From: Streptomyces sp. cf386
Lineage (GTDB): Bacteria > Actinomycetota > Actinomycetes > Streptomycetales > Streptomycetaceae
DNA: 64,000 bases
Direction of reading: 5' to 3'
Assembly: GCF_900103585.1 (NCBI RefSeq)
Contig: NZ_FNHV01000008.1
Location: forward strand, 312,850 to 376,849
Shown piece by piece: positions 33,621 to 41,678 of this stretch. Positions within the stretch are counted from its first letter, which is position 1. Every line of letters starts with the position of its first letter. A program made the translations under genes and the position numbers. A model generated the notes under the pieces. That model was not told the origin of the DNA. It made no database searches and was given only the letters and a program-made list of their open reading frames with translations.

Positions 33621-33634
33621 GTTCCACGTGAAAC
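33621..33634. other. parS-like site with one mismatch
   Basis: GTTCCACGTGAAAC differs from the parS core at one base. It lies just upstream of the NUDIX start. The same variant, read on the other strand, occurs at 48928-48941. Confidence 0.55.
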
Positions 33635-33757
33635 ATCGCGAGACGTCACGGGTCGAGCTCACCCGGTGATGACCCCGTATGCCTGCTCAGGCCCTCTTGG
33701 CTGCCGTCGCTCACACCAGCTCGGAAACCGTCGCTCAGACCGCTCTGAAGCCGCAGC

Positions 33758-34663
33758 TCAGGCCCAGTCGGAAGCCGCTCTCAGCAGCCACTCGTGAGCC
33801 CGCGCGATATGCGGCATCGCCAGCGTGCCGGTGCGGACGACCAGGAAGTACGTCCGCAGCGGGGGCACCGGCGGATCGTGCAGGGCGACGACGTCGCCGC
33901 GCTCCAGTGCGGCCGCGCACAGATAGCGGGGCAATACCGCGAGCCCGGCCCCCGCGACCGCGCAGGCGAGCACCGCGCGCAGGTCGGGGACGATCACGGT
34001 GCCCGGGGCAGCGGGACGGGAGTCAAAGACCGAAGCCCAGTAACGGGAGACGAACGGGAGGGACTCGTGCACCTCCACCACCGGAACGTCCTCCAGCGCG
34101 TGCGCTCCCTTGTGGCGCAGCTGCCCCGCGCCGATTCGGTCGACCCAGCGGAGAGCGGCGACGAGCACGTGCTCCTCGTCGCAGAGCGGAGTCGCGGTGA
34201 GCAGACCGCCGCGCGGACGGGCCGTACTGATGGCCAGATCGTGATGTCCGGCGGCCAGCCCTTCCAGGCTCTCCTCGGCGTTGCCGAAGGACGCCCGCAG
34301 CGCGAATCCCTGACTGTCCTCGCCGGTCAGCTCGGTGAGCGCGGGCAGCGCCCGCTCGGCGGTGAACTCGGGAGGGCCGGCGAGATGCAGGGTTCGTAAC
34401 GAGGACTCGTCGTCGAGACCGGTCTCGGCGATCTCCACCAGGGCGTCGAGATGCGGAGCGGCCTTGTGGGCGAGTTCGTCGCCTATGGTCGTCGGCGTCA
34501 CTCCGCGGGCCTGCCGCAGGAAGAGGGGGCGGCCCAACTGCCGTTCCAGGGTGCGGATCTGTGAGGTCACAGCCGGCTGCGACAGTCCGAGCAGCGCGGC
34601 AGCGCGGGTGAAGGAACCGGCCCGGTGCACGGTCACAAAGGTGCGCAACAAGGCCAGATCCAT
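33758..34663 (-). CDS. LysR-family transcriptional regulator
   Basis: 301 residues. The N-terminal winged helix is complete (LLRTFVTVHRAGSFTRAAALLGLSQPAVTSQIRTLERQLG in segments), and the C-terminal periplasmic-binding-like effector domain follows (GPPEFTAERALPALTELT...VVEVHESLPFVSRYWASVF). LysR genes usually sit divergent from their target, but the next gene upstream is on the same strand about 235 bp away, so the target is not obvious. ATG at 34663. Confidence 0.88.
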   Translation of the reverse strand: MDLALLRTFVTVHRAGSFTRAAALLGLSQPAVTSQIRTLERQLGRPLFLRQARGVTPTTIGDELAHKAAPHLDALVEIAETGLDDESSLRTLHLAGPPEFTAERALPALTELTGEDSQGFALRASFGNAEESLEGLAAGHHDLAISTARPRGGLLTATPLCDEEHVLVAALRWVDRIGAGQLRHKGAHALEDVPVVEVHESLPFVSRYWASVFDSRPAAPGTVIVPDLRAVLACAVAGAGLAVLPRYLCAAALERGDVVALHDPPVPPLRTYFLVVRTGTLAMPHIARAHEWLLRAASDWA

Positions 34664-34816
34664 GCGACACCCTCCCCTTTCCCGCCCTTCTCCTCACCCC
34701 CAGGGCAGGCAGAGTCCAACTATAAATAAGTCGATAGGTCGCTGTCGCTACTGTGATTGGACACTGACAGAGAGTCAACTAGCCTTGCTTGCGCGGTTCT
34801 TCGCGCGCGGAACCGA

Positions 34817-34855
34817 GGGCGGTCCGAGCCACGAGGGGGGAGGCTCGGACCGCCC
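34817..34855 (-). terminator. Terminator after the trans-sulfuration gene
   Basis: A 14-bp perfect stem (GGGCGGTCCGAGCC, 34817-34830, with 34842-34855) and an 11-nt loop, 44 nt past the end of the metB-like gene. Confidence 0.8.
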
Positions 34856-34898
34856 GTTCTACGTATGCGGACACCTATGGACGCGGGTAAGTCCCCGG

Positions 34899-36053
34899 TC
34901 ACTGCGCTGACTGGTCCAGTGCGCTCAGCACATCCGCCACCAGATCCTCGGGATCCTCTGCGCCGACCGACATACGAATGAAGCCCTCCGGTACGGCGTC
35001 GCCGCCCCAGCGTCCGCGTCGCTCGGCCGTGGACCGCACGCCGCCGAAGCTGGTCGCGTCGTCGACGAGCCGCAGGGCGTCCAGGAAACGCTCGGCACGC
35101 GCGCGCGTGGGCAGCGTGAAGGACACCACGCACCCATAGCGCCGCATCTGCCGTGAGGCGACCAGGTGCGAGGGATCGTCGGGCAGGCCCGGGTAGCGCA
35201 CCCCGAGCTCCTCCGGCCAGTCCCGCAGCGCCTCGGCGACCGCCAGGGCAGTGGCGTTCTGCCGCTCTACGCGCAGGTGGAGCGTGGCGAGGGAACGGTG
35301 TGCCAGCCAGGCCTCCATGGGACCCGGAATCGCCCCGGCGATCTTGCGCCAGCGCCGTACGGCGGCCATGGCCTCGGCGTCGCGGCCGGCGACGTATCCC
35401 AGCAGTACGTCGCCATGTCCCGTCAGCTGCTTGGTGCCGCTGGCCACGGAGAAGTCGGCGCCGAGCTCCAGTGGCCGCTGCCCGAGCGGCGTGGCGAGCG
35501 TGTTATCGACGGCGACGAGCGCCCCACGCGCGTGTGCCTCCGAGACGAGCCGCCGGATGTCGCACACGTCGAGGCCGGGGTTCGACGGGGTCTCGATCCA
35601 CAGCAGCTTCGCGCCGTCCAGGACGCCGAGTTGGGTGTCCCCGCCGGTCGGCGCCGTGCGCACCTCGATGCCGTACGCCTCCAACTGCGCGCGTACCAGA
35701 GGCAGCGCCTGGTAGCCGTCGCTGGGCAGGACGACCGCGTCCCCGGCGCGCAGCTGCGAGAAGAGCACCGACGAGGTCGCGGCCATGCCCGACGCGAAGA
35801 CCAGCGTCTCGACGCCGTCCTCCGCCGGCGCCTCCAACTCGCCGATGGCCCGCTCCAGGTGGGTCCAGGTCGGGTTCTCGTCGCGCCCGTAGGTGTACGG
35901 CCCCGTGGGCTCGCCCGGCAGGTGGTAGTGGGCGGCGAACACCGGGCCCGGCAGAGTGGGCTCGTACTTGACCGGCTCGGGCAGCCCGGCCCGCACCGCG
36001 CGCGTACCGTCCCCGCCGCCGGAGGGCAGCCCCTGCGCCCGCCTGTCACTCAT
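34899..36053 (-). CDS. Trans-sulfuration PLP enzyme (cystathionine gamma-synthase/lyase-like)
   Basis: 384 residues of the Cys/Met-metabolism PLP family. Family markers are TYGRDENPTWTHLERAIGELE, the cofactor-site SGMAA (substituting for SGMSA), ETPSNPGLDVCDI, VDNTLATPLGQRPLELGAD and the PLP lysine in ASGTKQLTGHGD. It may be cystathionine gamma-synthase, gamma-lyase or a related sulfhydrylase; the sequence alone does not decide. The ATG (36051-36053) overlaps the ptpA stop as ATGA, so translation is coupled to the phosphatase gene. Both are minus strand. Confidence 0.88.
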   Translation of the reverse strand: MSDRRAQGLPSGGGDGTRAVRAGLPEPVKYEPTLPGPVFAAHYHLPGEPTGPYTYGRDENPTWTHLERAIGELEAPAEDGVETLVFASGMAATSSVLFSQLRAGDAVVLPSDGYQALPLVRAQLEAYGIEVRTAPTGGDTQLGVLDGAKLLWIETPSNPGLDVCDIRRLVSEAHARGALVAVDNTLATPLGQRPLELGADFSVASGTKQLTGHGDVLLGYVAGRDAEAMAAVRRWRKIAGAIPGPMEAWLAHRSLATLHLRVERQNATALAVAEALRDWPEELGVRYPGLPDDPSHLVASRQMRRYGCVVSFTLPTRARAERFLDALRLVDDATSFGGVRSTAERRGRWGGDAVPEGFIRMSVGAEDPEDLVADVLSALDQSAQ

Positions 36054-36541
36054 GCTGCCTGTCCCTCCACTTGCTCGCGGACCGCCGTGAGCAGGCCCGC
36101 ACTTGCCGCCTCCACCATCTGGAGGCACTCCTCGAAGCCGTCCCGGCCGCCGTAGTACGGGTCCGGAACGTCCAGGTCGTCGCCCGCGGCGGCGTCGTAG
36201 GAACGCAGCAGCCGCACCTTCGCCGCGTCCTCCGGCGAGGGCGCGAGGCGGCGCAGGGCCTTGAGGTGCCCGACGTCGAGCGCGATGACGAGGTCGAGTC
36301 GGTCGAACCAGGACGACTGGAACTGCCTAGCCGTGTGGCCACCGTCGTAGCCGTGCTCCTCGAGGACGGAGACGGTGCGCGGGTCGGCGGGGTCGCCCTC
36401 GTGCCAGCCGCCGGTGCCGGCGCTGTCGATCTCGACCTGGCCGTCGAGCCCGGCCTCCGCCACCCGGGCGCGGAAGACGGACTCGGCCATCGGCGAGCGA
36501 CAGATGTTGCCGGTGCAGACGAAGCAGACGCGGTAGGTCAT
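36050..36541 (-). CDS. ptpA: Low-molecular-weight protein tyrosine phosphatase
   Basis: 163 residues. The catalytic P-loop CTGNICRSP (C-x5-R-S) starts near residue 9, and the general-acid motif DPYYGG lies near 127-132. It matches Streptomyces PtpA, which removes phosphate from phosphotyrosine proteins and affects secondary metabolism in S. coelicolor (established for the family, not tested here). Its stop overlaps the start of the trans-sulfuration gene by 4 nt, and the holin-like membrane gene ends 7 nt upstream of its start. Confidence 0.93.
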   Translation of the reverse strand: MTYRVCFVCTGNICRSPMAESVFRARVAEAGLDGQVEIDSAGTGGWHEGDPADPRTVSVLEEHGYDGGHTARQFQSSWFDRLDLVIALDVGHLKALRRLAPSPEDAAKVRLLRSYDAAAGDDLDVPDPYYGGRDGFEECLQMVEAASAGLLTAVREQVEGQAA

Positions 36542-36548
36542 CAGATGC

Positions 36549-36926
36549 TCAGTCCCCGTCGGGCAGGACGACGTTGAGCGCCCAGGAGACGATCGAGATG
36601 ATCAGGCCACCGAGTATGGCGGTCCAGAAGCCCTCGACATGGAAGCTCAGATCGAACGTGTCGGCGAGCCACGAGGTCAGCAGCAGCATCAGGGCGTTGA
36701 CGACCAGCGTGAACAGGCCGAGCGTCAGGATGAGCAGCGGCAGACTCAGAAGCTTGACTATTGGCTTGACCAGGAAGTTCACCAGGCCGAAGAGCAGCGC
36801 GACGAGGAGCAGGGTGCCGACCTTCTTGCCCGTGCTGTCACCGGTGAGGGTGATCTTGTCGAGCAGCCAGACGGCGACCGCCAGGGCGCCCGCGTTGGCG
36901 ATCGTCTTGACTACGAAATTCTTCAT
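36549..36926 (-). CDS. Phage-holin-family (YvlD-like) small membrane protein
   Basis: 125 residues with four hydrophobic segments: MKNFVVKTIANAGALAVAVWLL, VGTLLLVALLFGLVNFLVKP, LLSLPLLILTLGLFTLVVNAL, and a C-terminal GGLIISIVSWALNVVL. This is the YvlD/PF04020 family, called holin-like only by sequence. It ends 7 nt before ptpA. ATG at 36926 lacks a clear RBS; CACGAT 7 nt upstream suggests leaderless translation. The long frame to 37592 is not credible. Confidence 0.85.
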   Translation of the reverse strand: MKNFVVKTIANAGALAVAVWLLDKITLTGDSTGKKVGTLLLVALLFGLVNFLVKPIVKLLSLPLLILTLGLFTLVVNALMLLLTSWLADTFDLSFHVEGFWTAILGGLIISIVSWALNVVLPDGD

Positions 36927-36986
36927 GTGTCTGATCGTGGCAGACGAGATCGGCCATGAGCACTGGGACAAGGGCGGAAGACAGCG

Positions 36987-37304
36987 ATGAAGGCATTCCG
37001 GCTGGACGAACTGGAGGCGGAGCGCGCCGCCAACGAGGGCGCTTACCTGCAGTTTCTGCGGGAGCGCAACATGTCGGTCGGTCTGTACGCGCTCAACGCC
37101 GGTGAGCATGATCCACAGAAACCGCACAATCAGGACGAGGTCTACTTCGTTGTGAGTGGCCGCGCCCAGATCACCGTCGGCATGGAGACGACGCAGGTGG
37201 CGCGCGGCAGCGTGGTGTACGTGCCGGCCGGGGTCGCCCACAAGTTCCACCACATCAGCGAGGACCTGAGGGTGCTCGTGGTGTTCTCTCCACCCGAGAG
37301 CTGA
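36987..37304 (+). CDS. Cupin-domain protein
   Basis: 105 residues: a single cupin barrel with HDPQKPHNQDEVYFVVSGRAQ and the second motif GSVVYVPAGVAHKFHHISEDL. The metal-ligand His/Glu set is complete (H-x-H-type, E in the DEVYF region, H in AHKF). Likely a small-molecule binding or isomerase-type protein; substrate unknown. It is divergent from the holin-like gene. ATG at 36987 with GCGGAAG upstream. Confidence 0.88.
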   Translation: MKAFRLDELEAERAANEGAYLQFLRERNMSVGLYALNAGEHDPQKPHNQDEVYFVVSGRAQITVGMETTQVARGSVVYVPAGVAHKFHHISEDLRVLVVFSPPES

Positions 37305-37467
37305 CCTTCGGTCTCGGGGTTCCCTAGGGGATCGATCAGGGGAGGACAAGGGCTGCGAGGCCCCCGCCGGGGCACCTGCTCGTCCTAGCATCGAGTGCAG
37401 GGAATCAGCAGATTCGAAGGATCGGGACCCGGCACAGTGACGGGCCGGAGAGGTAAGGACGAGGGCG

Positions 37468-37680
37468 ATGCGTGAGATCTTCGCAGGACTGCCGTGGTGG
37501 GTGAAGTGGATCGCGGTGCCGGTCATCGCTCTGGTCGTGTTCGGCGGGCTGATAGCCAGCGTCGTCGGGTTCGTCATCGGACTGCTCTTCAAGGTGCTGG
37601 TCTTCGTGGCACTGGTCGGTGGACTGATCTACGTCGTACGGAAGTTCACATCGAGCTCCTCGTCGCGCAGCGACTGGTGA
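37468..37680 (+). CDS. Small membrane protein (DUF5326-like)
   Basis: 70 residues with two hydrophobic stretches (WVKWIAVPVIALVVFGGLIA and VVGFVIGLLFKVLVFVALVG) and a Ser-rich C-terminus. The sequence is typical of a conserved short actinomycete membrane protein without known function. It is followed by 200 bp and then the ssgR region. Confidence 0.8.
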   Translation: MREIFAGLPWWVKWIAVPVIALVVFGGLIASVVGFVIGLLFKVLVFVALVGGLIYVVRKFTSSSSSRSDW

Positions 37681-37885
37681 GGGCCGTGGGGACTGTGGGG
37701 ACCGGTGGGCGGTAACAGGAATCACCGGTTCCCTCGGCCGAGGGAAGTTTTCCGGGCAGGGCGTCAGCGAGCGGTGACGGGCCAATAGAGTCCGGAAATC
37801 GACGCGGGGACACCCCCGCGAGCGGCGTGCACCCCTCCCGTGTTCCCCCGCACGGGCTCCCCCCTCGGCGCTCAGGGAGTGACCC

Positions 37886-38746
37886 TTGGCCACGGTTGAC
37901 ACCGCACCCTCAGAACCCCACGCACCCGTCGGACGCCCCCACTCCTCCGCACCCCAGGTGCCGCGGCAGGCGTCCCCGACACCCCCGGAGCAGCCGCACT
38001 CCGCGACGCTCATCGGATCCGTCCAACGTGCGATGCGCCTGCTGGAATGCGTCGCCGGGCATGAGTACGGCGCTCCCGCCAAGCAACTCGCCCGCGAGAC
38101 GGGCCTGGCACTGCCCACCGCCTACCACCTGCTGCGCACCCTGGTGCACGAGGGCTATCTGCGCCGCGACAGAGGACTGTTCTTCCTGGGCGAGGCCGCC
38201 GTGCGGCTGAGCAGCAGCGGAGCCGAGCAGAAACGTCGCAGCACGGTGGCCGACGCGCTCGCCCACTGCCGTGACGCCCTCGGCCTTCCCGTGTACTACG
38301 CCCTGTACCGCGACGGCGAGATCGAGGTCATGGGTGTCTCCGACACCCCGGGCAATCCGGCGGTCGAGGAATGGGCCGACTTCCGTGAGACCGGCCATGC
38401 GCACGCCATCGGTCAGTGTCTGCTGTCCCAGCTGGGCGAGGACGCCCGCCGGGACCACCTCGACCGCCATGCCGTGCAGGCCATCACCCCGTACACGGTG
38501 CGTGACAGCCGCACCCTGTTGCGCCGCCTCGAACGGATCCGGCGGATGGAGCCGGTGACCGAGCGCCAGGAGTACGCGCTGGGCACGGTGTGCGCGGCGA
38601 TCCCGATCACCGTGGGCAGCACAGCCGCGACGATCGCCATTTCGCTGCCCGTCCATCAGGCCGACCGGCTGCTGTCGGCGGCACGTCAGTTGCAGGACGA
38701 AGTCGGGCGGCTCCTGGGGTCACTCTCGATCTCTATCAGTATGTGA
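37886..38746 (+). CDS. ssgR: IclR-family activator of ssgA
   Basis: 286 residues. A Pro-rich N-terminus precedes the winged helix (IGSVQRAMRLLECVAGHEYG, LARETGLALPTAYHLLRTLVHEGYL) and an IclR effector domain (VYYALYRDGEIEVMGVSDTP, ...TVCAAIPITVGSTAATIAISLP). Position immediately upstream of ssgA identifies SsgR, which activates ssgA and sporulation in streptomycetes. The start is TTG at 37886, with GGGAG about 7 nt upstream; a later start would shorten the disordered N-terminus. A rare initiation codon may keep synthesis low. Confidence 0.9.
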   Translation: MATVDTAPSEPHAPVGRPHSSAPQVPRQASPTPPEQPHSATLIGSVQRAMRLLECVAGHEYGAPAKQLARETGLALPTAYHLLRTLVHEGYLRRDRGLFFLGEAAVRLSSSGAEQKRRSTVADALAHCRDALGLPVYYALYRDGEIEVMGVSDTPGNPAVEEWADFRETGHAHAIGQCLLSQLGEDARRDHLDRHAVQAITPYTVRDSRTLLRRLERIRRMEPVTERQEYALGTVCAAIPITVGSTAATIAISLPVHQADRLLSAARQLQDEVGRLLGSLSISISM

Positions 38747-38844
38747 AAACTCACTCCTTGTGATCTCTCGTGTACGTTCAGCAAGATTCCACCAGTGTCG
38801 GGGTCCGTTCCCCGGCCAGTCGACGGCAAACGACGGGGTAGGCG

Positions 38845-39282
38845 ATGCGTGAGTCCGTGCAGGCAGAGGTCATGATGAGCTTTCTCGTCTCCGAGGAGCT
38901 CTCCTTCCGCATCCCGGTGGAGCTGCGCTACGAGACCTGCGATCCCTATGCCGTGCGGCTGACCTTCCACTTGCCCGGCGATGCCCCGGTGACCTGGGCA
39001 TTCGGCCGCGAGCTGCTGGTCGACGGGGTGGGCCGGCCGTGCGGGGAGGGCGACGTACGGGTCTCGCCGGCCGGCTCCGAGACGCTGGGCGACGTGCTGA
39101 TCCGGCTTCAAGTCGGCGCCGACCAGGCGCTGTTCCGCTCCTCGGTGGCGCCGCTCGTGGCCTTCCTCGACCGCACCGACAAACTGGTGCCGCTCGGGCA
39201 GGAGGGTGCGCTCGCCGACTTCGACGCCCACCTCGACGAGGCCCTGGACCGCATCCTGGCCGAGGAGCAGAGCGCGGGTTGA
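38845..39282 (+). CDS. ssgA: SsgA, sporulation-specific cell-division activator
   Basis: 145 residues covering the whole SALP domain: SFRIPVELRYETCDPYAVRLTFHLPGD, VTWAFGRELLVDGVG, DKLVPLGQEGALADFDAHLD and the acidic tail LAEEQSAG. SsgA positions septation machinery in aerial hyphae and can enhance cell division when overproduced. Length matches the S. griseus form; the shorter S. coelicolor form would start at ATG 38875. It is 98 bp downstream of ssgR and has its own upstream gap. Confidence 0.95.
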   Translation: MRESVQAEVMMSFLVSEELSFRIPVELRYETCDPYAVRLTFHLPGDAPVTWAFGRELLVDGVGRPCGEGDVRVSPAGSETLGDVLIRLQVGADQALFRSSVAPLVAFLDRTDKLVPLGQEGALADFDAHLDEALDRILAEEQSAG

Positions 39283-39440
39283 GGCGCTACGGCAGCCAGG
39301 GTGGGGGTGGCGTAACGCTTCACCGGGTGCAAACGGCGTGCATGGGAGCGCTTCCTCGGCGGGCGGGCTCCGTATTGCGCCGGATGGGCGAGGTCGGGCG
39401 CGTCGGATCGGCGGGCGTATCCCTCACCGTTTCCGCCGGA

Positions 39441-39604
39441 GTCTCACCGCCTGCGCCGCCGTCTCGGCGTTTTCACAGGCCGCTTCAGTGCTTTACGCAA
39501 CCGCCTCAGCGCTTGAGCCGCCCTCTCGCCGCTTCCACCGCCCGCCTCCCCGCCTGCGCCGCCCTCTCACTGCCTCCACCGCCGCCTCACCGCTTACGCC
39601 GCCG
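39441..39604. repeat. Degenerate GCCGCC-CTC repeats
   Basis: Imperfect units of about 18-26 bp, with the pattern GCCGCC-CTCWC-NGCYTNC-(ACC), repeat about six times between ssgA and the YibE gene and run into the 3' end of the latter. Copies differ at several bases. Confidence 0.5.
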
Positions 39605-41425
39605 CCCCCGCCCGCCGCGCCCAGCAGTCGGCTGTGCGGCGCCCGCCGGGACCGGCTGGGTACCCGTCGACGCCGACCCCTTCTCCGGCCGGTCGGCCGA
39701 GACCACCAGGGCCGCGAGAGCCGTGGTGACCGGCACCGAGGCGACCAGGCCGATGGAGCCCACCAGCGTGCGCACGATCTCCTCCGCCACCAGCTCACTG
39801 TTGGCGACCGTGCCGACGCCGCTCTGCGCGATCGAGAAGAGCAGCAGCAGTGGCAGCGCGGCACCCGCGTAGGCGAGGACGAGTGTGTTGACGACGGACG
39901 CGATGTGGTCGCGGCCGATGCGGATGCCCGCGCGGTACAGCCCGCGCCAGCCCATCGTCGGGTTGGCCTCGTGCAGTTCCCAGACGGCGGACGTCTGCGT
40001 GACCGTCACGTCGTCCAGGACACCGAGCGAACCGATGATGACGCCGGCGAGCAGCAGACCGCTCATGTCGATGGACGGGTACAGCCCGTGGATCAGGCCG
40101 GTGTTGTCGTCCGTGTTGCCGGTGAGCGCGGCCCAGTCGATGAACCCCGAGCCCAGGAAGCCGATCAGCAGAAGCGAGAGCAGCGTGCCGAGTACCGCCA
40201 CAGACGTACGTGCCGACAGGCCGTGGCACGTATAGAGGGCGATCAGCATGATGGCGCTCGCCCCGACCACCGCCACGACCAGCGGGTTCGAGCCCTGCAG
40301 GATCGCGGGCAGGATGAAGGAGGTCAGTACCAGGAAGCTGACGGCCAGCGCGATCAGAGCCATGACACCGCGCATCCGGCCCACCACCACGACGGCGAGC
40401 GCGAAGATGCCGGCGAGCACCGTCATCGGCAGCTTGCGGTTCACATCGGTGACCGAGTACTGCAGGTCCTTGGGCGCCGAGGGCTCATAGGCGACCACGA
40501 CCTCCTGGCCCTCGCGCAACTGCCGTGACTGGTCGGGCTGCACGATCTCCGTGAACGTACGGCCCTTGTCCTGGCCCGTGTCGACGCGGATCGTCGCCTT
40601 CTTGCACGTGCCGTTCTCCTGCTGCACGGCGGAGGAACCCTCGGCGGTGGAGGTGTCGCCGGTCGGGGGCACCCCTGAGGCGCCCACGTCCTTGCAGCTC
40701 ACTTCGATCACCTTGGTGACCGTGGCCTGCTGGGTCTGCCGGTCGAAGCCGACGCCCGTGCGCTCGTGCGACGGGGCACCGCCCGGCCACAGCACCGCGA
40801 GCCCCACCACCACTGCCGCGGCGAACGGGATCAGGATCGCCGCGATGACCTTGCGCAGGTGTCGGGAGACCGGCGCCGCAGGACCGTGGGCGTGACTGTG
40901 CGAGTGCCCGTACCCACCACCGTCATCGCCGCCACGCCAGCCACCGGATCCGGTTCCGTGCCCATGACCGCCGCCGGAATCGTGCCCGTGCCCATCACCG
41001 CCACCGGAGTCGTATCCATGCCCGTCACCCGGGCCGAGCCCCTGTCGCGGCGAGCCGCTTGCTCCGGAACCGTGCTCGTGCGGGCCACCGGACCCGGGAC
41101 GATGCCCGTGCGATCCACTGGGTCCTGATCCGCGCTCGCGACCGCCGCCGCCGAACTCGTCCCCGAGCGCCTGCATCCCACCGGTCCGGGGACCGTGTTC
41201 GTGCCAGCCGTCGGATTGAGCCGCGTGATCGTCGTAACCACTGTTTCCGGACTCGCCTCTGGACCCGCCTCCAGACCCACGGCCATACCCGCCGTCGTAT
41301 CTCGCCCCGGGAACCCCCGAACCCCGGCCGTCGCTACGGCCGTTGCCCCGCGCGGAGCCGTTTCCGGCACCGGATCCATGGGGCCGCTCGGGCGGTGGGT
41401 ACGGCGGTTCATGCGTCGTGGTCAC
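39587..41425 (-). CDS. YibE/F-family membrane protein with His/Gly-rich N-terminus
   Basis: 612 residues. Residues 1-185 are low complexity, rich in Gly, His, Ser and Asp, with HGHDSGGGHGHGTG and GYGHSHSHAHGP near 150-185, a typical metal-binding composition. One anchor helix (about 195-212) is followed by a soluble extracytoplasmic domain (about 215-330) and then a cluster of about seven helices (to about 595) as in YibE/F permease-like proteins, whose substrate is unknown. The protein is divergent from thiC. ATG at 41425. Confidence 0.8.
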   Translation of the reverse strand: MTTTHEPPYPPPERPHGSGAGNGSARGNGRSDGRGSGVPGARYDGGYGRGSGGGSRGESGNSGYDDHAAQSDGWHEHGPRTGGMQALGDEFGGGGRERGSGPSGSHGHRPGSGGPHEHGSGASGSPRQGLGPGDGHGYDSGGGDGHGHDSGGGHGHGTGSGGWRGGDDGGGYGHSHSHAHGPAAPVSRHLRKVIAAILIPFAAAVVVGLAVLWPGGAPSHERTGVGFDRQTQQATVTKVIEVSCKDVGASGVPPTGDTSTAEGSSAVQQENGTCKKATIRVDTGQDKGRTFTEIVQPDQSRQLREGQEVVVAYEPSAPKDLQYSVTDVNRKLPMTVLAGIFALAVVVVGRMRGVMALIALAVSFLVLTSFILPAILQGSNPLVVAVVGASAIMLIALYTCHGLSARTSVAVLGTLLSLLLIGFLGSGFIDWAALTGNTDDNTGLIHGLYPSIDMSGLLLAGVIIGSLGVLDDVTVTQTSAVWELHEANPTMGWRGLYRAGIRIGRDHIASVVNTLVLAYAGAALPLLLLFSIAQSGVGTVANSELVAEEIVRTLVGSIGLVASVPVTTALAALVVSADRPEKGSASTGTQPVPAGAAQPTAGRGGRGRRRKR

Positions 41426-41482
41426 CGCCCGATCATCGCAAGAACGACCGGGGCCCTCTGTTCACCGCGCCCGAATTGACGC

Positions 41483-41488
41483 TAGCGT
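41483..41488 (+). promoter_or_regulatory. Likely promoter of the thiC riboswitch transcript
   Basis: TAGCGT is the probable -10; the TTGAC at 41476 overlaps and is too close to be its -35, but could serve with a TTGTAC/TGTACA -10 at 41499-41505. The riboswitch core starts about 15 nt downstream. Confidence 0.4.
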
Positions 41489-41501
41489 GGTGCCACCTTT
41501 G

Positions 41502-41672
41502 TACACGCGGGAGCTCGGAGCACCGGGCTGAGAGGGCGCTGACCTCCGTCCCAGCGATGTTTCACATGAAACATCACCCATCGCGAGTGATGTTTCACAC
41601 GAAACGTCGGCAGACGGAAACCGCTGCGTCGACCGCCGAACCTGTTACCGGGTAATGCCGGCGTAGGGAGTA
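41502..41672 (+). promoter_or_regulatory. TPP (THI-box) riboswitch upstream of thiC
   Basis: The conserved strings are all present in order: CGGGAGCTC, GGGCTGAGAGGGCGCTGACC, then a stem (CTCCGTC with GACGGAAA), ACCGCTGCGTCGACCGCC, GAACCTG, and GGGTAATGCCGGCGTAGGGA. This is a textbook TPP aptamer ending 7 nt before the thiC start codon, so binding of thiamin pyrophosphate should block thiC translation. Its P3 stem carries an unusual extra arm of about 60 nt (41553-41612). Confidence 0.95.
41559..41605. other. Two degenerate parS-like sites in the riboswitch P3 arm
   Basis: GTTTCACATGAAAC (41559-41572, one mismatch) and GTTTCACACGAAAC (41592-41605, two mismatches) lie 19 bp apart inside the added arm of the TPP aptamer. 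TGAAACATCAC (41567-41577) and GTGATGTTTCA also pair with each other, so the arm folds as RNA. Confidence 0.6.
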
Positions 41673-41678
41673 GGTCTC

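Noticed and set aside
36549..36926. Prophage remnant based on the holin-like gene
   Set aside because: The YvlD family is a conserved housekeeping membrane family and no other phage gene is nearby.
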